Shown here piece by piece: positions 47,764 through 57,800 of a stretch of 64,000 nt of DNA. The notes below the pieces were generated by a model, which searched no databases, was not told the origin of the DNA, and saw only the letters and a program-made list of their open reading frames with translations. Within the stretch, counting starts at the first letter, position 1, and every line of letters begins with the position of its first letter. The stretch comes from Seonamhaeicola sp. (lineage in GTDB: Bacteria > Bacteroidota > Bacteroidia > Flavobacteriales > Flavobacteriaceae), in contig NZ_JANQJQ010000048.1 of assembly GCF_028281565.1 (NCBI RefSeq), forward strand, positions 124,001 through 188,000. Reading direction: 5' to 3'. The translations under genes and the position numbers were made by a program.

Positions 47764-50700
47764 TTATTCTACTTTTATTTTATGAATTCCTGCATGCCCA
47801 AGTTCATAAGATTGTGTTCCATTTTTGGCATGATACGTTTTAATGGTATCTTTCCCAGTAGTCTGTATCGTAACGTCGTAACCTGTCTCTGTTTTTGAAA
47901 TATTCAGTACATCTGTGGTCATATTCTGAGGTATTACGGCCATATCTTGAGAAATGATAACCGTCTCAATAACATCGCGTCTTACATCGATTGGGAATTT
48001 TGCATCTCCTATTCTAAGTGTTGCAGGATGCGCAATGTTTTCTGTCCACCAGTCAATATTCAACACATAGATTGTTCTGGTTTTAGAATCTTCCCAATCC
48101 CAAGCCGCGAACCCAATATTTTCAGCAGATTCAATCCAACCCTTTGGTAATTGATTAACGATTGAGTTTTCACATAACTGTTTTAAATCATTATTGTAGC
48201 TATCCTTAATAGGTGCTTCTGCCGGATATAACTTTTGTGGGTAAAAAATCACTTCTCCCTTACCTACGTTTCGTCTGTAAGCTGCTTTTTTGTTTTTATA
48301 ATCCTTTCCTAATAATTCTACTAATACCTTGTCATCCTGAGGATATTTTGTCGGTTTATCTCGTCTCAATTCGGTATTGGCATGATTACCGGTTAGCAAT
48401 AAAGTTCCTCCTTTTTTAACAAAGGCCAACAATTGTTCAAACTCTTTCTCATCAAAGGTATTCCAACCTAAAAAGGCAATAGACTCGTAACTATCCAACA
48501 CATTTTGAGGGGCTTCTATAGGCAATAAATCGACCAAACCATAAGGTGTTGCCGTATAATAACCTTTTGGCAGCCTTGGCTCATGAGCACGTAAAGTAAT
48601 CTCTCCCAATTCTGAATTGGGGTAGAAGGTCTTAATCATATCAAAACTAGCTTCTGGTGCGCCATACTTCCATTGATCACTATTCTTTTGCCCCCAAGTA
48701 TTGGATTGATGCCTAAAATCAAAACTTTTCCAACCGTCATTTCTTCCTTGCAACACGCCAACCGAAGCTACGGGAGTTCCTCTACGCTCATGCGTTAGTA
48801 TATAATCCAATAAGTCCTTTTGCGCTTTCATATGTGCTTTCCCCGCATCGGTATACCTGTCAATACCTTCTTCCATATTCCAAACTCCTTCTTCGGTATT
48901 GATGTTCGTTGCGCCATGGATATAAGAGATGGCCAAAGACAAGAAAAAACGTCTTGCATGGTCTGTTGCGTTGAAAGGTTGGCTTCCCCATTGTGTTGCT
49001 AAATGGGTGCCAAAATCATTGGTTCCATAAGCCTTACTAGCGCCTCTTAATGACGACATAATCAATTCTTCAGGACCATACATTTGTTCTGCTCCTACCC
49101 ATTCGTAACCCGCTTGAAAGAAATAGCGAAACATGGTTGATGGTCCCGTATGTCTAGTATTTTGGCCTCTTGATTCTCTTAAGTTATTTACAAACTGTTG
49201 TGCGCCTTCTTCCATATTATTGGCCCCATAGAAATCGTAGTAGATACAAGGCACTTCCAGTTCCGGTCTTTTAATTGGCCTTGCTTTGGCAAAAATACCA
49301 CCGTATGGTCTAAATTTAGCTGCTAAATCTGAGTACAATCCCTCCCAAACAAATTGATCCCAATAATAGAAACTACCATCATCTTCATGCGATTGTCTTC
49401 CCAAGAAAAAAGAACTATCCATAACTTCCATTGAGGGGTTGACATTTTTTCCCGCAATGGTTCTACCTTCCATCATCAGCGGATAAGGCATTTGCAGGTC
49501 TTGCAATATGCCTGTTGCCCATTTATAAAATTCTGGATCGGCATCTCTCGCGCCACTCCATTGGTGCGAGGGTCTCCAACAATATAAATTCCCCATACCT
49601 TCTCGCATATGCCATTTAAGGTACTTACTCCATTGCTCTTTGGTCCTACCGATATAAATATCGTCCCCAGTGGAGAGATAAACCCCGTCTTTTTTCTTAC
49701 TTACAATTTGGCCTACAGCACTAACGACTTCATTGGTGCCATTTGAAATACTGATAATTTGGTTAAGACTTGAATCTCCTGCCTCGAAAACCAATGCATG
49801 TAAACCTGTTTCTACAAAGATCTTCTCTTCTAAAACCGGGGTAATTTGTTTGTCTCCTGAAATAGATAACTCAATATCCTGTTTATTGACCTCAATTAAA
49901 ATTCCGAATTTTTCGTTTTTAACAACATACTCCGGCACATAAACCACTTCAAAATCCCTAGCACTGTTTTTGTGTACTTCTATGGCTTTTAACATAAAAG
50001 GAAAGCTAGCGGGTATTTCCCTATCCAATAAATGTACCGATAATTTATATTCACCTGCAGGTAATTCTTCTGGCAAATTGATATCGAACTCCCCTACTTC
50101 TGAAGCTCTATCAAATACTTTTCCTGTATAAAATGGTTTTCCGTTAAGAGCAAACTCAAACTCTGGCCATTCCTTGGACGATAGATTGGCCCCTATCCAA
50201 TTATCGTGATCCTTATCTTTTACGTAGGGCTGGAATTTATAAAAATCCAATCCACCATGTTTTCCTTCAAACCAAGGCGCTCCAACTTTGCAAGTACCTG
50301 ACATATCCAGACTAACAATCTCAACCAAAATACAAGCAATATCTTCCGGCACTACAAAATCTTTAGATAAAACTTCCCAATCTGATGTTTCCGCGGGCAC
50401 TTCCAGTTCCCAAATGTCATCTGCATCATCAAAAATATCGTCTAAAGCTCTCCCCTGTTTCTTTTTGTATAGCTGTAGCCTTAACTTTAAAAAGCCCTTA
50501 GAACCAAATCCTTTAATGGCCCTTTTAACCGGAAAGTTAACCTGTACTTTTTTTCCCTTAAATGGTTTTAATTTATCATAGGTCAATCTATAATATGCGT
50601 TCTTTTCGAATGCTTCATTTTCTCCTAGGTAAACCAATGAATAAGAATCATCCTTATAGGTGTCCTGTCCATCTAAATAGTCATCTACCAATTGGCAATA

Positions 50701-50985
50701 TTCCCTAAATCTATTTTCTCCTCGCCTTCCAAACTGTTTTGGCAATACGGTAAATCCTGTGACTCTAATATTTCTTTTCATTTTATGCTCTTGTTGAGCA
50801 AGATTCACTTTAGTTACCAAGGTATCTCCGGGACTTAACTCATAGCCTTCTTCTACATTAAATATAACATGGCGATGTTCTATATATTCACTCTGTTTAG
50901 CCAATTGTCCTTTACCACAGGAAGCCATTAAAAACAATACGATGGTTGGTAAAACCATTGTTACCAATTTTAACTTTCTAATCAT
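47764..50985 (-). CDS. Large lipoprotein of unknown function, glycoside-hydrolase-like paralog C
   Basis: About 1073 residues from the ATG at 50985, which gives a compact lipoprotein signal ending in LMASC. An ATG at 51045 would add 20 polar residues before it. It is colinear with A and B: EGRTIAGKNVNPS, SHEDDGSFYYW, GPSTMFRYFFQAGYEWVG, GAEQMYGPEE, FGTHLATQWG and HGATNINTEEGVWN, then the flavodoxin-like segment AFLGWNTFDEKEFEQ. The His of the HGATHINTE motif in A and B is Asn here. It is the first copy after the esterase gene, which ends 70 bp upstream. Confidence 0.85.
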   Translation of the reverse strand: MIRKLKLVTMVLPTIVLFLMASCGKGQLAKQSEYIEHRHVIFNVEEGYELSPGDTLVTKVNLAQQEHKMKRNIRVTGFTVLPKQFGRRGENRFREYCQLVDDYLDGQDTYKDDSYSLVYLGENEAFEKNAYYRLTYDKLKPFKGKKVQVNFPVKRAIKGFGSKGFLKLRLQLYKKKQGRALDDIFDDADDIWELEVPAETSDWEVLSKDFVVPEDIACILVEIVSLDMSGTCKVGAPWFEGKHGGLDFYKFQPYVKDKDHDNWIGANLSSKEWPEFEFALNGKPFYTGKVFDRASEVGEFDINLPEELPAGEYKLSVHLLDREIPASFPFMLKAIEVHKNSARDFEVVYVPEYVVKNEKFGILIEVNKQDIELSISGDKQITPVLEEKIFVETGLHALVFEAGDSSLNQIISISNGTNEVVSAVGQIVSKKKDGVYLSTGDDIYIGRTKEQWSKYLKWHMREGMGNLYCWRPSHQWSGARDADPEFYKWATGILQDLQMPYPLMMEGRTIAGKNVNPSMEVMDSSFFLGRQSHEDDGSFYYWDQFVWEGLYSDLAAKFRPYGGIFAKARPIKRPELEVPCIYYDFYGANNMEEGAQQFVNNLRESRGQNTRHTGPSTMFRYFFQAGYEWVGAEQMYGPEELIMSSLRGASKAYGTNDFGTHLATQWGSQPFNATDHARRFFLSLAISYIHGATNINTEEGVWNMEEGIDRYTDAGKAHMKAQKDLLDYILTHERRGTPVASVGVLQGRNDGWKSFDFRHQSNTWGQKNSDQWKYGAPEASFDMIKTFYPNSELGEITLRAHEPRLPKGYYTATPYGLVDLLPIEAPQNVLDSYESIAFLGWNTFDEKEFEQLLAFVKKGGTLLLTGNHANTELRRDKPTKYPQDDKVLVELLGKDYKNKKAAYRRNVGKGEVIFYPQKLYPAEAPIKDSYNNDLKQLCENSIVNQLPKGWIESAENIGFAAWDWEDSKTRTIYVLNIDWWTENIAHPATLRIGDAKFPIDVRRDVIETVIISQDMAVIPQNMTTDVLNISKTETGYDVTIQTTGKDTIKTYHAKNGTQSYELGHAGIHKIKVE

Positions 50986-51055
50986 GTTCTTTTGATTGTT
51001 CACTGTTTTACTATTTTGCGGTTTTAACCGTTCTATTACGTCCATTGAATACTTG

Positions 51056-52819
51056 TTATTTATTTTCTTTTAAAACTTGTTGAAATTCTTTTGCCAATTT
51101 GTTATAACCTTCAGCATTTGGATGTAGGCCATCGGTAAATAATGAGGTATCGGCCTTTCCTTTTCCAGATAATAAAGTGCCTCCAATATCCTTATAGACC
51201 ACCCCTGATTTATCAGCCAATTGACTTATTTTTCTATTCAGAGATAGAATGCGTTCTTCTTTTCCCACAGTGGGTAAAAGCCCCATTAATATGATATCAC
51301 TATTAGGTTGCCTCTGCTTAATAGCCTCAAGTAACAGTTCAAGACCATCAGTAATCTCTACATCATCATCAACACCTAAATTGTTTACCCCAATCATTAA
51401 TATTATTTTTTCTGCCTGGAACCCTTCCAATTCGTCATGATATACTCGCCAGAGCACATTTTCAATGCGATCCCAACCAAAGCCAAAGTTCCTTATGCCT
51501 AAGGGATTCATTACTTGATTCCAGGAATCGGTACCATTAGAAGTGGCAATAGAGGGTTTGCCTCCCCAGAAATTAATAATGGAATCACCAAACAAGCAGA
51601 TTTTTGGTGGATTCGTGTTGTTCAACTCTAAGATGTCTTCATGCCTTTCCTCCCATTTATAGGTTGCTATATCCCTACTTTGCGTTTTGGGTATGGTAGT
51701 GGTTATAAGTCCAACCGGCTCATGTAATATTTCCCTAATCAATTTTTCATATACATTTGCATATTGCATCATGCCATAATCATTGGGATGACCGTAATCG
51801 GCATAAGAATCGATACTAAAACCAAACTGTTTATTTTGGATATGATATAGGTTTGAAACGCCCTCGGATTTTAAAGCTTCAAAAGCCCGTTTAAGTTCTT
51901 TGTCTAGAATTTGTGAATGCCTCTTATTCTTAGCATTTATCTGGCCATCAGAAAACCCTTGATGTGCTGTTATTATAATTGGTACAGATTTTCTTTTTTT
52001 CCTTATTTTTTTAACGGCACGCAATACCAGATTATAAACATCATCTTTATTAGGACTTAAATTGGGGAGACAATCAAGAATGTATAATTTGGCATCTATT
52101 TCTGTCATAAGATCTATAATCTCAGGTTCCAGCCTACCATTACCGGAAAATCCTAAATTGATTAATGGTCTTTCCAACTTTCTACCTAGAATATTAGCCC
52201 AAGACATACCTGATCGCGAAGCATTAGCCCCTTGACATATGGACGTACCATAAGCAACAATGGGCTTTTCTTTTCTTACCGGCAATGGATCTAAAAAATA
52301 GTGTTGTCGAATACCTATTTCCAGCCATTCCACCTGATTAAAAAGTGGCAGATATAGCTGGTATTCCTTTCCATAGTCTTTGTATAATTGGGATGTATCA
52401 TCAATTTTAAAGACACAATTGGTAATAGAATCAAAATTGGATTCTCCCCATGCACGCATCCATTCCCCATCATACGACTTACTATATAAATCCAAGCCAC
52501 TCACACCTAAGGCGGAAATATTTTTATAATGAATCTCGGTTTTCACCTTGTATTTTACATGGATTCGTTCTGCATTGGTCCAAAACCTAATGGACAACCC
52601 TGCTGGTTGTCTAGATAAACCCCAAACTGCCTTTCTTACAGTTTTCTCGGCCCTTTCCGGTAGTCTATCAAAGTATGACTTGACCTCATTGGGCCATGCT
52701 TGCCCCTCTACTACAAACAACATGTGGTCCTCCGGATTCCACCATTTCAATGTTTCTTCCTGAGCAAAGCCCATTTGGACAAGAAAACATGCAAGCACTA
52801 TTTTTTTTAAACTATCCAT
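51056..52819 (-). CDS. Secreted double SGNH/GDSL esterase
   Basis: 587 residues with a signal peptide ending in GFAQ. A beta domain with the GxDLY motif (ALGVSGLDLYSK, about 103-114) precedes a first SGNH domain. That domain has S193 in YGTSICQG, the Gly/Asn block GFSGNGRL and D341-x-x-H344 in ADYGHPND. A second SGNH domain begins at about residue 403 with S413 in FGDSIINFWGG, MIGVNNLG and DGLHPNAEG. Both domains keep a full Ser/Gly/Asn/His set. Such enzymes remove acetyl or other acyl groups from glycans, so two activities in one chain suggest deacylation at two positions. It lies 35 bp after the oxidoreductase gene in PUL-3. Confidence 0.9.
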   Translation of the reverse strand: MDSLKKIVLACFLVQMGFAQEETLKWWNPEDHMLFVVEGQAWPNEVKSYFDRLPERAEKTVRKAVWGLSRQPAGLSIRFWTNAERIHVKYKVKTEIHYKNISALGVSGLDLYSKSYDGEWMRAWGESNFDSITNCVFKIDDTSQLYKDYGKEYQLYLPLFNQVEWLEIGIRQHYFLDPLPVRKEKPIVAYGTSICQGANASRSGMSWANILGRKLERPLINLGFSGNGRLEPEIIDLMTEIDAKLYILDCLPNLSPNKDDVYNLVLRAVKKIRKKRKSVPIIITAHQGFSDGQINAKNKRHSQILDKELKRAFEALKSEGVSNLYHIQNKQFGFSIDSYADYGHPNDYGMMQYANVYEKLIREILHEPVGLITTTIPKTQSRDIATYKWEERHEDILELNNTNPPKICLFGDSIINFWGGKPSIATSNGTDSWNQVMNPLGIRNFGFGWDRIENVLWRVYHDELEGFQAEKIILMIGVNNLGVDDDVEITDGLELLLEAIKQRQPNSDIILMGLLPTVGKEERILSLNRKISQLADKSGVVYKDIGGTLLSGKGKADTSLFTDGLHPNAEGYNKLAKEFQQVLKENK

Positions 52820-52854
52820 TTTATTAATTTATAGAGACATTTATTTATTGAGTA

Positions 52855-54231
52855 TTAAAAGTCCACCATCTTTCTACACAGTCTACTGTCTTCTGCTTTA
52901 AAACACATCACATGACTTTCTACTGACACATCTATATTAGAGGTTAAAAGGGATACGTCTTGATTTGATACGGCATTTAACCAATCTCTTACCAACAACA
53001 AATCACCACCACCATGGGCATCGTATATGCCTCCACGATCTCTTTCTACTTTCCTTTTTAATATTTCACCTGTTTGAAAATCAGTATAGGTATATGTTTC
53101 CATATCACCTACTATGTCCCCCATGGAGCCCATAATTCTAGTACGTCTACCATGGTAAGAGGTAAAGGCCTCCATTGAAAAGTTGGCCGTGATTCCGGTT
53201 TTAAACCTCATGGACGTTACATAATGATCGGGTTGGTCGTTATCCATTCGGTATACACATCGGCCGTAATCGGTAGTTTTTAATTTTTCCAAGATATAAT
53301 CCTGATGCTTCGATTTGTCTTTTGGCAAATCAAACACATAGGTATGCTGCCCTTCTCTCATGTAAATCCGTTTTGCGGAATAAGGACATGTTGCTTCAAC
53401 AGCACAGCCATCGGTACAACGCTTGGTACTTCCTTCGGGTGCATTTTTTTCTTTAAACCATTTTAAATCGCCATATGCTGCTATACTCTCACAAGGCTCG
53501 TCTATTAACCATCTCATGATATCCATATCATGACAGGATTTTGCCATAATGATCGGGGTACTTGTTTTTGAATTATGCCAATTTCCCCTCACATAAGAGT
53601 GGGACATATGTACACGCTCAATAGGTTCGAAGTGATCCACACTTACCAATTCCCCTACAGCTCCCTTGGCAATCATTTCTTTTAACTCAATGAAGTAAGG
53701 TGCATAACGCAATACGTGACATACAGCAACGATTCTTCCTTTTTCATTGGCCAGTTTCTGAATATCCAAACATTCCTGTAATGTGGGTGCAATGGGTTTC
53801 TCCAATAGAACATCGTAACCCATTTCCAAGGCTTTCATACATGGTGCATAGTGCAACTGATCTGGTGTTGCTATAATAACGGCATCGGCAAATTTTGGAC
53901 GTTCAAAGACCTGTTCCCAGGTTTCAAATCTGTTTTCGTCCGAAATATCGTGCCGTTTTGCATAGCGGCTGTTTCTTTCTTTTACAGGTTCAGCTACCCC
54001 GACAATATCCATCTGATCCGGAAAATGTAATCTATAATCGCTATAGGTATTTCCCCTGTTCCCCGCACCAATCATAATAACCGATACCGGCTTTTTTAAA
54101 TTAAAGGGTTTTATACTGTGTTTACTTGTTGTCCAATTTGCTTTTTCTAATGATGAAGCTTTCAAAATGTTAGGCAACATGGTTGCACCTGCAGCAAAAC
54201 CAAGATTTTTTAAGAGTTCTCTTCTATTCAT
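52855..54231 (-). CDS. Tat-exported Gfo/Idh/MocA oxidoreductase with Cys-rich insert (paralog 2)
   Basis: 458 residues. The Tat signal is MNRRELLKNLGFAAGATM, the Rossmann motif is IGAGNRGNTYS, and LLEKPIAPT and MAKSCHDMDIMRWLID are conserved. The Cys segment RCTDGC then ATCPYSA matches the PUL-2 paralog at 17966-19345, as does GRCVYRMDNDQPDHYVTS. Near-identical architecture points to a shared periplasmic reaction on a sugar common to both PUL substrates. No DUF1080 neighbour is adjacent, though a LamG/DUF1080-like protein is encoded later in the operon. The gene is the first after a 613-bp gap and may have its own promoter. Confidence 0.9.
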   Translation of the reverse strand: MNRRELLKNLGFAAGATMLPNILKASSLEKANWTTSKHSIKPFNLKKPVSVIMIGAGNRGNTYSDYRLHFPDQMDIVGVAEPVKERNSRYAKRHDISDENRFETWEQVFERPKFADAVIIATPDQLHYAPCMKALEMGYDVLLEKPIAPTLQECLDIQKLANEKGRIVAVCHVLRYAPYFIELKEMIAKGAVGELVSVDHFEPIERVHMSHSYVRGNWHNSKTSTPIIMAKSCHDMDIMRWLIDEPCESIAAYGDLKWFKEKNAPEGSTKRCTDGCAVEATCPYSAKRIYMREGQHTYVFDLPKDKSKHQDYILEKLKTTDYGRCVYRMDNDQPDHYVTSMRFKTGITANFSMEAFTSYHGRRTRIMGSMGDIVGDMETYTYTDFQTGEILKRKVERDRGGIYDAHGGGDLLLVRDWLNAVSNQDVSLLTSNIDVSVESHVMCFKAEDSRLCRKMVDF

Positions 54232-54844
54232 TTTTATTTATTTAAATATTGTATCAGTACTTCCATAACAGAAAGTTGTTTCTTTGTTAATACAAATCAA
54301 AATGGATACTGATCTATAGTTTTTAGTTTAGGTCTCTTTTTATATGATTACTATACCCGTTATATTATACCACTATTATATGTAGTCTTCTTTTTTATGA
54401 TTATTATCCCATAATTTAACCGCTATTCCTGTTTTAAATACTTTATACGGTAGACACTCTTGATTTAAATTAGTGCGAAGCTTAATCATTTTATAACGTG
54501 TTAAAATCGCGACTATTTAATTTGATGATACGCTATTAATTCAAAGAATTATGACCTTATATTTAAGAACCCTTACTTATTTTAACCACTTATACTATAT
54601 CATATTAAGTAATGAACCGGTCCTTATAAGTTTACCTATCTTCAATTGAGGTATTTTCATCATCCTCTATAACTATAACACAAGAATAGAAAGCAACCCT
54701 AGCTTTTTGGGTATTTTTTTAATACGAAGACATGATTCTGATAATTACTTATCAAAATTCATATAATCAAGAATAGACAGACTGATATAACCCTAGACCA
54801 GAACTACACCATTATTCTTTGATAACCATGTATTTAACAACGAT
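54232..54844. other. 613-bp AT-rich gap without genes
   Basis: No credible reading frame on either strand and no tRNA-like fold. On the minus strand AGGGTTGC with TGTG 10 nt downstream lies at 54679-54700, matching the site upstream of the paralogous oxidoreductase. TTAAGCTTCG near 54477 resembles the FecR upstream element. The length is exceptional within an otherwise tightly packed operon and suggests a promoter region starting a sub-operon, or the site of lost genes: in PUL-2 the GH3 and beta-lactamase genes occupy this place. Confidence 0.5.
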
Positions 54845-57800
54845 TTATTCTAAAGTAAGTAACTGTAGATTACCCTGATTTTTAGCAAACAGAATACCTT
54901 GCTTATTATCTGTTAATTTTAAAAGTGCACTTCGTTTTACATCACCAGAAATACAAATAGCACTTTTAAACATTTCTACAGCTTTAAAGTTCCCACTTCC
55001 ATCCCCTGTTAGTAATAGTCCATAGCTTGCATCATTTCTTGGGGTTTCTACTTCTGCACCATATAAATTTCCTGCTATTAAAATATCCAAAAAGGAATCC
55101 TGGTTGTAATCATCAATTTGTATGGTATTGATAGAGGATAGCTGTGCCTTATTTTCCAACGGGCGTATGTTAAATGTTCCATCTCCCAAATTTTCAATAT
55201 AAGAGGTTGCAAAATTAGTAGCTTGATAATGCAATGCCTCCTCTAAATTTTCCTGACCATACACATCCGTTAAGGTCGCTTTTCCGAACAAATCATAGCT
55301 TTTAAATTTTTCCTTAACAAAAGGCATTTGATTGGAACTGCATTCTCTTCCTCTTAATGGCACCAGGCTCCCACTATCATAATAGCCCAGAACAATATCC
55401 AAAGAACCACTATCGTCAAAATCTTTAGCGTAAATTTCAAAGGGTTCTTGAGCTGTTGCTTTATACTTGTAATTGAGTCCCAAATTCCCTGCAATAAAAT
55501 CCATATCGCCATCGCCATCAAAATCGGCACTTGAAATGCTATTCCACCACCCCACATGCTTTTCCAATCCTGTTTCTTTTTTTAAAGCATATGTTCCGGC
55601 ATTATTTTCAAATACTGTAATAGCCATCCATTCACCAACGGCCACTATATCTAAATCTGAATCTCCATCAACATCTACCCAATTCACATCGGTTACCATA
55701 CCCAAGGCTTCCAAATCTGGAGCTATTTTATTGGTAACATTTTCGAATTTAATTTCTCCATTATGGCTATCGTTCCTATATATAACCGAACTTGATGGAT
55801 ATGGGTACTTGCACGGTGTTTGTCGACCTCCAACAAACACATCCAAATCGCCATCGTTATCATAGTCTGCCACTTTAACAACACCTCCGCTAGTTCGCAC
55901 TTTTGGCAATGATCTCGCTTTAGTAAAAAGACCATTTCCATTATTAATGTATAATCGATCCTCTAAGCCCAAAGCCCCATTATTGTACTCGTTACCACCA
56001 CTTACAACAAATAAATCCTGATCGCCATCTAAATCTGCATCAAAGAAAAGTGCATCTATATCCTCATACATTTTTTCTTCATGCCATAATGTTTTATTGG
56101 TTGAGGATTTTGCAAACGTTCCGTCTTCTTCTTGAACAAATAACGCTCCTGAAAACCCCAAGGCTCCACCTACATAAAAATCGTCCAGTCCATCATTGTT
56201 TACATCGCCGGTCGCCACAGCAGGACCAAATTGGGACATTCTGTGGGGTAATAATATTTCACGTTTAAAATCATTAAACGTATTTTCTTTATGTCTATAA
56301 GTAATTTTGCGCGCCTTGGTAATATCCTTAAAAATAGGTTTTACAGAATTGATTGCTTCTCCTTTTCTTTCCGCATCTTTATAATGCAGTGCATAAGTTG
56401 TATTGGATTTAAGATTAACAAGCTTTTGTTCTTTTCCATCTGGCCAAACAATAGTCAAGGTATCAACAACTGTATTTTCACCAAGTCCAAAGTGAAGCTT
56501 TCTGCTTATAGAAGATTGAAAGCCCCTTGTTAAATTTTGTTCTATTACCTGCTGTTGTTTTCCACATTTTATTTGAACACGTGCTCCAACGCCATCGGGG
56601 TTCTTATCCGAACCCTTTAATTGGATTTGCAGGTAATTGTTTCCGTCTGAAGTTTGTAATGTGTTATTCCTATAGATAAAAGCAAAATCATCTACATTAT
56701 TGGTAACCACATCCAAATCGCCATCGTTATCTAAATCTGCATAAGCAGCACCGGTAGAACTGGTTAATACATCTAACCCCCAGTCTGTATTTTGCTTTGT
56801 AAATGTTAAATCGCCATTGTTTGTATAAAATAAATTGCTCTTTTTTCTTGTTGGAATACGCTCTATTAAATCTTTTACATAGGTTTCGAATAGTAGTTTT
56901 GGGTTATTTGTTTGTTTAAGCTCTTTAAGGTGCTGTTTCGTTCTTTTTTCTTTATATATCCTAAAGTCATTATTCCTGAAGTCTCTCTTAATACCGTTTG
57001 AAACAAATAAATCTTTGTAGCCATCATTATCCATGTCAAAAAGTAAGGGGCCCCAACTCCAGTCGGTATTTGATACTCCAGCCAATTGAGCAATATCGGA
57101 AAACAAAGGCACATGGTTTTCCGATATCCCATTATTCATTTGAAGGGTATTGAACATGTATTGATGATGTAAGCCATAGTCAACCAGTTGATAAAATTCT
57201 GCTGGGTTCATACCGCTCATACTGGTTTTTATTTCATAGCTTGATTCTGACACCATATCTACAGAAATAAAATCCAATAAGCCGTCATTATTAAAATCAG
57301 CTATATCATTTCCCATGGAGAAATTAGACATATGCCTTATGGCTTGATGACTTACCTCTTTAAAAGTCCCGTTTTTCTGATTGAGGTACATATGATCTTT
57401 CTCAGAATAGTCATGCCCGGTTAATATATCAGGCCAACCATCATTATTTACATCTCCAATGGCTATGCCCAAACCAAAACTTAAAGCATTATTTGTAATA
57501 CCACATAGCTTACTCACATTCGTAAATTTACCACCATCATTTCGATAAAGTTGTTCGCTTTGATTCTGGGATGCTTCATTTAACAATTTAGGGATTTGCT
57601 TAATATTTGTACTGTATAACGGATCTATTCCATGGTTTAATAAAAACATATCCAAATCCCCATCCTTATCATAGTCAAAAAAAGCTGCTTGGGTTGAATT
57701 ATGAGGTAAGTCCAATTGATATTTCGAAGCCTCCTCACTAAAAACAGGAATACCCTGATTATTTAAACCTTGATTTATATACAGTTCATTTTTACGTTTA

